A stretch of 62,151 nt of DNA from Crossiella sp. S99.2 (lineage in GTDB: Bacteria > Actinomycetota > Actinomycetes > Mycobacteriales > Pseudonocardiaceae). The stretch covers positions 1 through 62,151 of the forward strand of contig NZ_JALMDK010000026.1 of the NCBI RefSeq assembly GCF_023094165.1, written 5' to 3'. A program made the translations under genes and the position numbers. A model generated the notes under the pieces. It saw only the letters and a program-made list of their open reading frames with translations, was not told the DNA's origin and searched no databases. Shown one piece after another: positions 33,910 through 41,236 of this stretch. Position 1 is the stretch's first letter, and every line of letters begins with the position of its first letter.

Positions 33910-34113
33910 CTAGACAAGCGAGGCAGCCGAGAGCTGGGTTTGCGGCAGACAGCTAGGTCCACTGCGCAGCTCGCGAACCAGTTCGTCGTGGGCGCCGGAG
34001 CGCTCCGCCGGCGAACGGAACGCGTTGTTGCCCGGCCTGTCCCCGACCGGGGTGCGCCGTGCCGGTGCCTCCCGTTGGGAAGCTGGCCAGCGGTGGGTTG
34101 TTGGCGAAGGCAT
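33910..34113 (-). CDS. Small peptide gene heading the radical SAM operon, 67 aa
   Basis: The ATG has a strong GGAAGAGG eight to nine bases upstream, and the gene lies just 5 bp from the next, with a promoter-like pair further upstream. The product is hydrophilic and basic for 45 residues, then ends in ELVRELRSGPSC followed by a short Gln/Ser-rich tail with one cysteine. It could be a structural peptide modified by the radical SAM enzyme or simply a small regulatory protein; nothing in the sequence decides between them. Confidence 0.5.
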   Translation of the reverse strand: MPSPTTHRWPASQREAPARRTPVGDRPGNNAFRSPAERSGAHDELVRELRSGPSCLPQTQLSAASLV

Positions 34114-34204
34114 CTCTGGACCTCTTCCTTCGTGTGAGCGCGGCGCCGCCAAGTAGGTACTGACGATCGCCGGGTCGACCGACATCACGACTCGACTGCC
34201 AGCA

Positions 34205-34233
34205 ACCTTATCTGCCTACCGGCATGGTGACAA
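34205..34233 (-). promoter_or_regulatory. Promoter-like -35/-10 pair for the radical SAM operon
   Basis: On the minus strand TTGTCA and TAAGGT are separated by 17 bases, close to the actinobacterial housekeeping consensus. The pair lies about 90 bp upstream of the 67-codon gene and reads toward it, so it probably drives that gene, the two Cys-rich genes and perhaps the enzymes behind them. Confidence 0.5.
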
Positions 34234-34254
34234 GGTTTAAGGTGAGGGGATCCG

Positions 34255-34278
34255 TAGCCGCGTGCCGCCTTGCGGCTA
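34255..34278. promoter_or_regulatory. Inverted repeat, candidate GntR operator
   Basis: TAGCCGC and GCGGCTA are separated by ten bases in the divergent region between the radical SAM operon and the two GntR/UTRA genes. The symmetry and position suit binding by the adjacent GntR-family protein, possibly controlling both directions. Confidence 0.4.
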
Positions 34279-34329
34279 AGGTCAACTGGCGGGAATTGTG
34301 CCCACCGTCAACAGTGAGGAGCACCGGCG

Positions 34330-34863
34330 ATGACCAGCCCTGTCTCATGGACGAGCGTGTCGATGCCCTACGTGCGTGGCACAGCGGGCGACCACTGGGC
34401 AACCGAGGCGGCAGAGCACGGCGGGGTGGGCACCCAGCAGCTGCTCGGCGTCGAGGAAGTGGCCGCCAACGACGCGGTGGCCAGCGCGCTGGGCCTGGCT
34501 CCGGGCGAACCCGTGATCGTGCGCAGGCGCCTCATGCTCGTCGACGGCCACCCTGTCGAACTGGTCGATTCCTATTACCCCGCGGACCTCGCCCGGGACA
34601 CCAGACTGGCCGACCCCCGCAAGATCCCGGGTGGCGCGGTCGCCTTCCTGGCCGGCCTCGGGTATCCGCCTCGCCAGGTCCGGGAAGACGTGCGCGCGCG
34701 CCTGGCTACCCAGCAGGAACGGACCGCGCTGCAACTTCCCGACCCGGCCTGCGTGCTGGTGCTCTCGCGGACGCTCACCAGCGACCAGGACCGGGCGGTG
34801 GAGGCCAGCGTGATGACGATGGTGGCCGAGGGCAGACGGCTGCGCTACCAGCTCACGCCATGA
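34330..34863 (+). CDS. UTRA-domain protein lacking a DNA-binding domain
   Basis: The 177-residue product is almost entirely a UTRA effector-binding domain: DAVASALGLAPGEPVIVRRR, then LMLVDGHPVELVDSYYPADL and DRAVEASVMTMVAEGRRLRY. UTRA normally follows a GntR winged helix, absent here. GAGGAG eight bases before the ATG shows the short form is a real start. It could bind the same ligand as the neighbouring full-length regulator, or pair with it and reduce DNA binding. Confidence 0.78.
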   Translation: MTSPVSWTSVSMPYVRGTAGDHWATEAAEHGGVGTQQLLGVEEVAANDAVASALGLAPGEPVIVRRRLMLVDGHPVELVDSYYPADLARDTRLADPRKIPGGAVAFLAGLGYPPRQVREDVRARLATQQERTALQLPDPACVLVLSRTLTSDQDRAVEASVMTMVAEGRRLRYQLTP

Positions 34864-34893
34864 CCGCCCGGAGCCAGACACCAGGAGCAGGCC

Positions 34894-35613
34894 TTGCCTC
34901 CCGCACGTGACACGCGTCCCCCGTACCAGAAGATCGCTGCGGCGCTGCGTGATCTGATCATGCGCGGCGAGCTGAAACCGGGCGAGAAGTTGGCCTCCAC
35001 CGTGGATTTCATCGAGAAGCACGGCGCGGGGTCCGGCACGATTCAGCGCGCGCAGGGGGTGTTGAAGGAGGAGGGGTTCCTGCACAGTCGCTCCGGTGCG
35101 GGCGTCTACGTGCGTGATCGGCAGCCTTTCGTCGTCGAGGCGGCCGCCTTCATCCCGACCGCCGATGGCCGCTTCCGCTACGACCTGGTCGCTGTGGAGA
35201 CAGTCACCCCGCCCGCGGACATCGCCGAGGGGTTGCGGCTGGCGCCGGGTGTGACCGCGGTCCTGCGTCGCCGGGTCCTGCTGCACGACGGGCTTCCTGT
35301 TGAGTTGTCCGCCTCGTACTACCCCACGGAGATCGCGGCCGGCACCAGCCTGGTGAAGTCCGCGAAGATCCGCAGCGGCGCTCCGCAGGTGCTGGCGGAT
35401 CTCGGGTTTCCGCAGCGGAGCTTCGTGGATCGCATTTCGGCACGACCACCGACCACGGAAGAAGTCGAGCTGCTGGATCTGCCGGAGGGAACGCCGGTGC
35501 TCCGGCAGTTGCGCGTCATCTACAGCGACAACGACCGGCCCGTCGAGGCCTCGGTCCTGATCAAGGGCGGCCACCGTTTCGAGCTGCAGTACCGCCAGAC
35601 CATTTTGATCTAG
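34894..35613 (+). CDS. GntR-family regulator (HutC/UTRA subfamily)
   Basis: A 239-residue regulator. Residues 8-72 are the GntR winged helix (PYQKIAAALRDLIMRGELKP; STVDFIEKHG replaces the usual SERELAEQ region; GTIQRAQGVLKEEGFL), and residues 90-239 are the UTRA domain (VLLHDGLPVELSASYYPTEI). The UTRA half is clearly related to the preceding gene product. The start is TTG with AGGAG six bases upstream. It likely represses its neighbourhood until a small ligand binds. Confidence 0.88.
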   Translation: MPPARDTRPPYQKIAAALRDLIMRGELKPGEKLASTVDFIEKHGAGSGTIQRAQGVLKEEGFLHSRSGAGVYVRDRQPFVVEAAAFIPTADGRFRYDLVAVETVTPPADIAEGLRLAPGVTAVLRRRVLLHDGLPVELSASYYPTEIAAGTSLVKSAKIRSGAPQVLADLGFPQRSFVDRISARPPTTEEVELLDLPEGTPVLRQLRVIYSDNDRPVEASVLIKGGHRFELQYRQTILI

Positions 35614-35709
35614 CGAATGGTTCCTGGGCAACATCCATCATGGCAGCGATGTCGGGAACTGCATGGTGCGCAGGACATCGAAGGATTAACGAAGAAGGAA
35701 TCGTCCACT

Positions 35710-36012
35710 GTGGAGAATTTGTTGCTGGTGCTAGTGCCCGGGTTCATCCTGGTGATGGTAGTCATCGGGTTTGCTGGCGCGGCCGAGGAACGTCGCGCGC
35801 GGCGCATGGACCGCCGACTGGTCGACCTAGAAGTGAAGATCAACGCTCTGCTGAGCCACCACGGAGTCCCCTTGCCCGAGCCTGAGTTCGATGCCGTGCG
35901 CACCCTGGCACTTCGCGGGCGCAAGGCCGCGGCGGTCCTGCTCTACCGCGCACAGACCGACGCGGACCCGAAGGAGGCGCTCTGGGAGGTCAATAGACTG
36001 TCGGCGCGGTGA
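35710..36012 (+). CDS. Small membrane-anchored protein with L7/L12-like C-terminus
   Basis: A 100-residue protein: one N-terminal membrane helix (LLLVLVPGFILVMVVIGFAG), a charged linker, and a C-terminal motif VRTLALRGRKAAAVLLYRAQ that resembles the ribosomal L7/L12 C-terminal helix pattern (Gly-Arg-Lys-x-x-Ala, then conserved helix). Such tails occur in small actinobacterial membrane proteins of unknown role. The GTG start has AAGGA about ten bases upstream. Confidence 0.65.
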   Translation: MENLLLVLVPGFILVMVVIGFAGAAEERRARRMDRRLVDLEVKINALLSHHGVPLPEPEFDAVRTLALRGRKAAAVLLYRAQTDADPKEALWEVNRLSAR

Positions 36013-36080
36013 GCCCCGGCTGTGTCGCCCAGCGGGTTCGGCTGCCCCAGGGGTTTGCCAAGCCCACGCCTCGAAAGCCA

Positions 36081-36485
36081 CTACACGCCCGCAAACACCA
36101 GGCGTGTCAGGTTCTGCGTCATGGCCGCGATGCGGCCAGTGAGTTCGTTGCACCGCCGCACTGCTTGATCGACCTCAGCCCACCGCTGCTCCTCGTTGCT
36201 GGGACTGGGGATCAGGCGTTGCCGGGCCGCCAGCGTGAGCAGATGGTCGGTCTCCAGCGCGAGGTCGGCCAGCTCTAGGAACACACGCGCACGCGCGTCG
36301 TTGATCTCCACGGGCTGAGCAAGTACGCGGTGGGCGACCTCGCGGGCGAAGTCGCACTGGGCCAGCAGGTGGGCAAGTGACCGACCCCGCCGAGTGGAGA
36401 CATCGGGCTCAGGCATGAAGAACTGGTACCGGCCCACCAGAGAGTTCAAGTGCCTTTCGGCGTTCTGCAGCATCGTCTTGGACAT
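36081..36485 (-). CDS. Hypothetical helical protein, 134 aa
   Basis: A soluble helical protein beginning MSKTMLQNAERHLNSL; the frame is open further upstream but that part looks non-coding. Segments such as VFLELADLALETDHLLTLAA suggest a four-helix bundle. It is convergent with the L7/L12-tail gene. No family is recognised. Confidence 0.55.
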   Translation of the reverse strand: MSKTMLQNAERHLNSLVGRYQFFMPEPDVSTRRGRSLAHLLAQCDFAREVAHRVLAQPVEINDARARVFLELADLALETDHLLTLAARQRLIPSPSNEEQRWAEVDQAVRRCNELTGRIAAMTQNLTRLVFAGV

Positions 36486-36805
36486 GGGGCAGTGTGCCGC
36501 GTTTCCTGGCGCCTGCTGTGCCCAACGACTCCTGGGACACCCGGAGGGGTGAACCTTCATCGACCGTTTGTAATTGGCTGAGTTCTTGCCTACGGACAGA
36601 ACGCCGGAGGCCACCGGCGACGCCAACAGCACCTCGGGCAGCTACAGGGCAACGACCCAGGTCACTTCGTAACGGGAACACTCAAGCTCCAACAGGTCGG
36701 CGACAGCACAGCCAACTCGTTCACAGCGGCGGACCCGCACCAGTGGATCACGTTGGCCTGCAACAGCCACAGCAGGATCTCGCGTACTATGGGCGGTGGG
36801 GGGTC

Positions 36806-37084
36806 GTGCTGGCGATCAACAACGTGACGCGCGGCATCGAGGTGCAGAAGTACTGGAACGACGTCTGCGACAAGGTCTTCGCCCGCTTCCTCTCCGAGGA
36901 GTTCGCGTTGACTGTCTACAGCACCACCGGGACAATCAGGCCAGGCGGAAGGCCGCGAGGCGGGTTGTCTGACAGCCCCTACGTCGACACGATCGGGTGG
37001 CATGGGTGGTTGAGGGCGGTGGCGTCACCCTGGGACAGTCGCCCTCTCAGGCAGCGTGCGAGCAGAGAAAGGGCAGCTAGCTGA
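36806..37084 (+). pseudogene. Possible gene fragment, up to 92 aa
   Basis: From the GTG at 36806 for about 45 codons, nearly every third position is G or C and the translation is protein-like (INNVTRGIEVQKYWNDVCDK, then VFARFLSEEFAL). After the TTGTIRPGG region the sequence loses this character. I read it as a degraded or truncated gene. The surrounding bases (36486-36805 and 37085-37187) show nothing I can support. Confidence 0.4.
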
Positions 37085-37187
37085 CCTGCGGGTGACCCGG
37101 ATTTTCCTGGAGCGCAACGACCGCAGGACGATAGCGAGCTGGTAACAACGGTCCGGGACAAGCCGGTGGGCCTGCTTGGATGGGCCG

Positions 37188-37871
37188 ATGACGGTGGCGC
37201 AGAAGATCTTGGCCGAAGAGGATCCCTGGTACTTTTCAGGGTGGGCACTGGCTCTGGCGAGCATCGTGGTGGCGGTGTCGCTGGGCACCTGGGCGGTGTG
37301 GGCGGCATTCCGTTCAGCGCGGCCGCGGCGGATCCTGCACATCTCAGTGGATTCCGCGGTGCCGTTGGTAACCACCGCTCCGGGGCTGGAAGGACGTCAG
37401 ATCCAGGTGATCCTGGATGGGCACACCTTGACCAGTCCCTACGTGGTGACGGTGGATGTCATCAGCCGCAGCGCCCTGGACATCGCGCCTGCGGCCTTCA
37501 GCGAGAAGCCGTTGGAACTGGAGTTCGGTGTGCCGCTGGTGGCGTTGCTCGACCAGCAATCCGAGGCGGGCCGTCCGGCCGTGCGGGCACCGCAGGTCGT
37601 GGTCCAGGGCAGCGCGCCGCACCTAGGTCCAGCTCTGATCACACAGCGGCATGCCCTGCGCTACACCGTGCTCTGCGACGGGAAACCCGTCTTCCAGCCG
37701 GTGGCGGAGATGATCGATGTTGCCATCCGTGAGCAGCCGCTGCGTCCGCCGGTCAACTGGACAGAGATCCTCATGAACGCGATCGAGATGACCTCCCTCG
37801 CTCTGCTGGGCGGCAGGCTGGCGAAAGTCGCCCTTCGACAGTCCTCTACGTGGCCGAAACAGCCGCAGTAG
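37188..37871 (+). CDS. Single-pass membrane protein, 227 aa
   Basis: Residues 15-40 form one transmembrane helix (GWALALASIVVAVSLGTWAV). The rest is a predicted extracytoplasmic or cytoplasmic beta-rich domain (LEGRQIQVILDGHTLTSPYV, VVTVDVISRSALDIAPAAF). A second weak hydrophobic segment near the C-terminus (MTSLALLGGRLAKVAL) may contact the membrane. The function is unknown. I use the ATG at 37188; one 12 bases earlier is also possible. Confidence 0.6.
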   Translation: MTVAQKILAEEDPWYFSGWALALASIVVAVSLGTWAVWAAFRSARPRRILHISVDSAVPLVTTAPGLEGRQIQVILDGHTLTSPYVVTVDVISRSALDIAPAAFSEKPLELEFGVPLVALLDQQSEAGRPAVRAPQVVVQGSAPHLGPALITQRHALRYTVLCDGKPVFQPVAEMIDVAIREQPLRPPVNWTEILMNAIEMTSLALLGGRLAKVALRQSSTWPKQPQ

Positions 37872-38036
37872 CGGTGACCTCGGCTGGAAGGTCGCCTCGA
37901 ACGCCACGCCCAGCACCAAGTCCCAGGGCTGCCTGCCGAAGAACACGATCCGCTGATCGACTGGCTGACCGCAGCGACTGGGTAGGATCGCGGCGCGATC
38001 ATTCAGCGGATGGCACTGGCCGGCGAGCAGCCGCCG

Positions 38037-38074
38037 CCGGAAGAACCGGAGCGGGCCTGATCGGGCTCTTCCGG
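38037..38074. terminator. Hairpin between convergent genes
   Basis: CCGGAAGA and TCTTCCGG pair around a GC-rich loop that can itself fold partly. The hairpin lies between the end of the membrane protein gene (plus strand) and the end of the synthetase-like gene (minus strand), where a bidirectional terminator would be expected. There is no T-tract, as is common in actinobacteria. Confidence 0.4.
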
Positions 38075-38141
38075 CCCTGGACATGATGTGACCCCGCCAG
38101 ACTCCGGCGGAGCCACGTTCAGCGAGCGCCTGGTGGTGGTG

Positions 38142-39617
38142 TCAGGCGGACCGGGGCGGGTCGACCAGTTCGATGCCGATCGCGACTACGCCAAGAGCCT
38201 CGCGCTCGGGCGGGTAGATCTGGCGGATATTGGCGAGCTGTTCGTCGCGGGTGGCGGTCGGGTTGACCGAGGCAACGGGCTCGTGATCGAACATCTCCTC
38301 GAAGCTGGGGTAGCGGCTGACCTTGGTGACGCGGGTCAGGACCTGATCGCCCTGGCAGTTGAACCGGATCAGCGACCCCACTCTGATGTTGCGGCGGCTG
38401 GAGTCGTTGACGCGGACCTCGGTGGTCTTGCGTCCAGTGACGATGAGGTCGAAATAGCGCTTGTAGATGCCCATCTCGTGGGCGCGGACGGCGGGTTCGG
38501 TGGGGCGAAGGATCATGAGTCGGCCGAGTTCCTTGACGGTGAACGAGCGGAAGAAGTGCTTGGGGTCGGTGAGCAGTTCGCCGACCAGCCACACCAGGGC
38601 ATCGACGTAGTCATCGACCGACCCTGGCCAGGCCGTGGTGTCAAGCATCCACGGCTCGACGTCGGCGGGCAGCGCGCCGTGACCCTGTTCGCGCAGCAGG
38701 GACTTCGAGAGTTTCGCCCCAGTAGGGGCAAGCACCTGCGGCGTGAACACCCGGATCGGCATCTGCGCGGCCGGAGTGCCCAGAGCGCCGAGCGCGCCGT
38801 CGACGAGCTGACATCCGAACGTCCAGTCACCGCCCTTGAGCATCACGTGCAGCACGTCGGGGTCGCGACCGAAGGCGCGTTCCTTGACCAGGTTCCGGTA
38901 CAGCGTGGCCAGGTCGAGATAGGGCGTGTCGTCCTCGGGGTCGATGTGCACCTCGTAGACGCCGTGATCCATGCACACCGCGGTGAACATGGCGCCGTCC
39001 TCGTCGAGGTGGGCGAGTTTGGTGCGGTCGGCGCGCTTCTCCGCCCATCCGCACTCCGAGCACGGCACCCGGACATGCACCACGCCGTGCGATGGGGCCA
39101 TCCACCAACGGATGTCCTCCAACCGCTCCAGCGTGCGGAGAAATTCTGCCCGAAACCCCGGCGAGGCCTGCTGGTCGGTGTAGGTCTCCAGCACGTACTC
39201 GGTATCGGTCGCCTCGGACAACGACCGGAAGAACGCCTGGTAGTAGCCCTCGATCAGCTCACCGATCTTGTCCTTGCCCAGAGCGTGGAAGTACGTCTGC
39301 TGGTAAGCGTGATGGGTCTCGGGGTCCAGATCGACCGCGTACGGGGCGTTGTCCAGCGCGCCGAACCGCACGACGGTGTCGACGGAGAATTCCCGCCGCG
39401 CGATCTTAGCGAGCAGGAACGCCGCGGTCTGCACGAGGTTCGTGCCCAGGTGCGGAGCACCGTTGATCTGGGTGCCGACCACGAACTCGATCCGCTTGGG
39501 CCGGGCCGCGAGCACACGCGGGCGCAACAGATCGACCGAGCGCAGCAACGCGTTGGCCAGGATGCTGTTCGGCGAGACCAGCAGCGCCGATTTCTCGTTG
39601 CGGGACAACACCATCAC
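38142..39617 (-). CDS. Class I lysyl-tRNA-synthetase-like protein fused to an ASCH domain
   Basis: A 491-residue protein. The N-terminal 370 residues resemble class I aminoacyl-tRNA synthetases, especially class I LysRS: a HIGH-type motif GAPHLGTN (53-60), Cys pair PCSECGWAE with a later VCMDHG, HVMLKGGDWTFGCQLVDGAL and a KMSKS-type GAKLSKSLL near 300. A tRNA anticodon-binding domain is not evident. Residues from about 378 form an ASCH domain (IYKRYFDLIVTGRKTTEVRV, VGSLIRFNC, YPSFEEMF), a PUA-like RNA-binding fold. It may activate an amino acid or act on RNA. The GTG overlaps the upstream stop (GTGA). Confidence 0.75.
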   Translation of the reverse strand: MMVLSRNEKSALLVSPNSILANALLRSVDLLRPRVLAARPKRIEFVVGTQINGAPHLGTNLVQTAAFLLAKIARREFSVDTVVRFGALDNAPYAVDLDPETHHAYQQTYFHALGKDKIGELIEGYYQAFFRSLSEATDTEYVLETYTDQQASPGFRAEFLRTLERLEDIRWWMAPSHGVVHVRVPCSECGWAEKRADRTKLAHLDEDGAMFTAVCMDHGVYEVHIDPEDDTPYLDLATLYRNLVKERAFGRDPDVLHVMLKGGDWTFGCQLVDGALGALGTPAAQMPIRVFTPQVLAPTGAKLSKSLLREQGHGALPADVEPWMLDTTAWPGSVDDYVDALVWLVGELLTDPKHFFRSFTVKELGRLMILRPTEPAVRAHEMGIYKRYFDLIVTGRKTTEVRVNDSSRRNIRVGSLIRFNCQGDQVLTRVTKVSRYPSFEEMFDHEPVASVNPTATRDEQLANIRQIYPPEREALGVVAIGIELVDPPRSA

Positions 39618-40222
39618 ACTCCCCGGCTGGGTTTGGGCAGGCGCAGGTTGGCACAGATGAAGTCCAGTCGCGCCGACGCCGCGTCAGCGGCGACGAACAC
39701 CGGCTCGTAGCCTGCGTCGTAGTAGCCCTGCACGATCAGCTCGTGCACCCGGCGGATCTCGCGATCCTTGGCCCACACGATGTCGTCGGGGTCCTCGAAA
39801 GTGTCCAGCGGATCCAGCACGAACACCGTGTCGTAGCGGTACCGCGTCGTCGCTTCCTCAAGTTCGGCGGTCGGCTTGAGACCGAAGAAGCCCTCCCAGC
39901 CGTAACCGTCCGGAATGCCCCGGTTGTAGAAGCGGATCCCGTGGATGTGCGCGGTGTACTCGGCGACAAACGCCTCCAGTACCTCCAGGGAGTATTCCCG
40001 CCGATCCTCCTTGAGCAAGTGACGACCGAGGCGTTCGCGGTGCTTGCGGTAGATCTCGCGGCCGGGCTCGTCGACCATGCACGGGATCCCTGCGGCGTGC
40101 ACCGCGGCGATCAGGTCGTCCTTGCCCGAGGACGGGCCGCCGGTGATGACGTAGCGGCGCGGGTCGCCGGTCGCGGCGGCCGCGAGTGCAGCAGACAGGT
40201 CAAGGTTGATGGTCACGGTCAT
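39614..40222 (-). CDS. P-loop NTPase/kinase-like protein (AAA_28 type)
   Basis: A 202-residue protein with the layout of NadR/AAA_28-like kinases: YVITGGPSSGKDD (P-loop around residues 27-36), then CMVDEPGREIYRKHRERLG, FYNRGIPDGYGW and a conserved TVFVLDPLDTFEDPDDI block with the catalytic acidic residues. The P-loop ends GKDD where GKT/S is normal, an unusual change. It should bind ATP and may phosphorylate a nucleotide or small molecule. It is coupled by ATGA to the 301-residue gene and by GTGA to the synthetase-like gene. Confidence 0.75.
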   Translation of the reverse strand: MTVTINLDLSAALAAAATGDPRRYVITGGPSSGKDDLIAAVHAAGIPCMVDEPGREIYRKHRERLGRHLLKEDRREYSLEVLEAFVAEYTAHIHGIRFYNRGIPDGYGWEGFFGLKPTAELEEATTRYRYDTVFVLDPLDTFEDPDDIVWAKDREIRRVHELIVQGYYDAGYEPVFVAADAASARLDFICANLRLPKPSRGV

Positions 40223-41124
40223 CCGTCCTGCTCGTCAGAGCTCATGTCGGGGCTGGAATTGGGGAATGGTGGTGGGGCGAGGAAACCCTCGGTCCAGGCA
40301 TTGCCCAGGCCGGTCTCGCCGTGCAGGAGCGCGACGAACTGCTCTCGACTGGCACCACCAGCGGCGGCCCCAGTCAGCCGGGCGGCCTGCGCGGCGGTCA
40401 GTACCGGGGTCCATCCGGCCAGCGCGATCAGCCCGTCCACGTCGAGATCGGGGGCGAAGGCGGTCGTGTAGCTGATCGCCTCGGCACGTGCGACGGCCCA
40501 CCGCCACGCGGAGGTCACCGCGGCGCGGATGAGATCGGGGCGTTCTGCACGCAGGCTGATCAGCCGCTCGACGGCGAGCAGCTCGGCGCGGGCGGCATAG
40601 ATCGCCGACCACAGCAGCGACAGCTGCTCCTCCTGCTCGGCGACCTCCCACGCGAACGGATCCGCGATCACCGGCTGCCGCCTGGCCACCGGAGCAAGCC
40701 TGGGCGCGATCAGTGGGGAGCGGGTGAACCGGTCGGCATCTGCCAGCAGCTCCCCGGCCAGTGCCTCGATCAGCTTGGGCTCGACCCGCTTGCGGAAATG
40801 ATGCACCTCGTGGCCGGCTTGCGCTGCGGCGAGCTCGCGCCGCACAGTGAGGTTCTGACCAGTCGTGGCCGGGGGCAGGCCGAACAACGCGCGTGCCGCC
40901 GCCGCGTAACGGGCGTCGGGGAAGCGCGCGAGCAGGCCACGCAACGTGCCATCCAGAGCCGCTGTGCGGCTGGACTCGTCGGCGGGATCCACCGCTCGAG
41001 CGAGCACACCACGCAGATCCAGCAGGACCGGATCCACTGTCGCCAGGGTCACCGGCAGCCCGCGTCGCAGCAACTGTCCGACTGCGGCGACCACCTCATC
41101 CTCTGCTGGGCTTTTTGTGGGCAT
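40219..41124 (-). CDS. Hypothetical protein, 301 aa, start codon inside a hairpin
   Basis: A helical 301-residue protein of unknown function with segments such as EEQLSLLWSAIYAARAELLA and RELAAAQAGHEVHHFRKRVE. The frame is open to a TTG at 41226, but the ATG at 41124 gives a more natural N-terminus (MPTKSPAEDEVVAAV). That ATG sits in the 3' arm of a perfect 19-bp inverted repeat, so its translation may depend on RNA folding. It is followed with ATGA coupling by the P-loop gene. Distance from the PIWI-RE stop is 112 bp. Confidence 0.6.
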   Translation of the reverse strand: MPTKSPAEDEVVAAVGQLLRRGLPVTLATVDPVLLDLRGVLARAVDPADESSRTAALDGTLRGLLARFPDARYAAAARALFGLPPATTGQNLTVRRELAAAQAGHEVHHFRKRVEPKLIEALAGELLADADRFTRSPLIAPRLAPVARRQPVIADPFAWEVAEQEEQLSLLWSAIYAARAELLAVERLISLRAERPDLIRAAVTSAWRWAVARAEAISYTTAFAPDLDVDGLIALAGWTPVLTAAQAARLTGAAAGGASREQFVALLHGETGLGNAWTEGFLAPPPFPNSSPDMSSDEQDG

Positions 41125-41160
41125 GCGTCGAGTGAAGCACGATGCCCACAAAAAGCCCAG
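41106..41160 (-). promoter_or_regulatory. Perfect 19-bp inverted repeat covering a start codon
   Basis: Arms 41106-41124 and 41142-41160 are exact reverse complements, separated by 17 bases. On the minus-strand transcript the 3' arm begins with the ATG of the 301-codon gene and includes its first six codons. Such a stem would hide the start codon and block initiation unless opened, or, as DNA, could be an operator. No ribosome binding site is seen in the loop. Confidence 0.65.
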
Positions 41161-41236
41161 TGTTCGGTTCGTGTCGCGCCGCAGATCCCTATCTGCGCTC
41201 CTCGGCCTGGCCTCTCCTGTCTTCAACCAGCATGTC

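Noticed and set aside
38088..39710. Plus-strand 540-codon open frame opposite the synthetase/ASCH gene
   Set aside because: The opposite strand carries HIGH, KMSKS and ASCH motifs; the plus frame is a Val/Asp/Glu-rich antisense shadow.
41106..41160. Transcription terminator for the PIWI-RE operon
   Set aside because: The stem has long A/T runs in its arms, no following T-tract, and overlaps the coding start of the next gene, so a regulatory role is more likely.
41125..41226. Upstream TTG start for the 301-residue protein
   Set aside because: The extra 34 residues have no ribosome binding site and run through the hairpin; the ATG at 41124 gives a better N-terminus. Not fully excluded.
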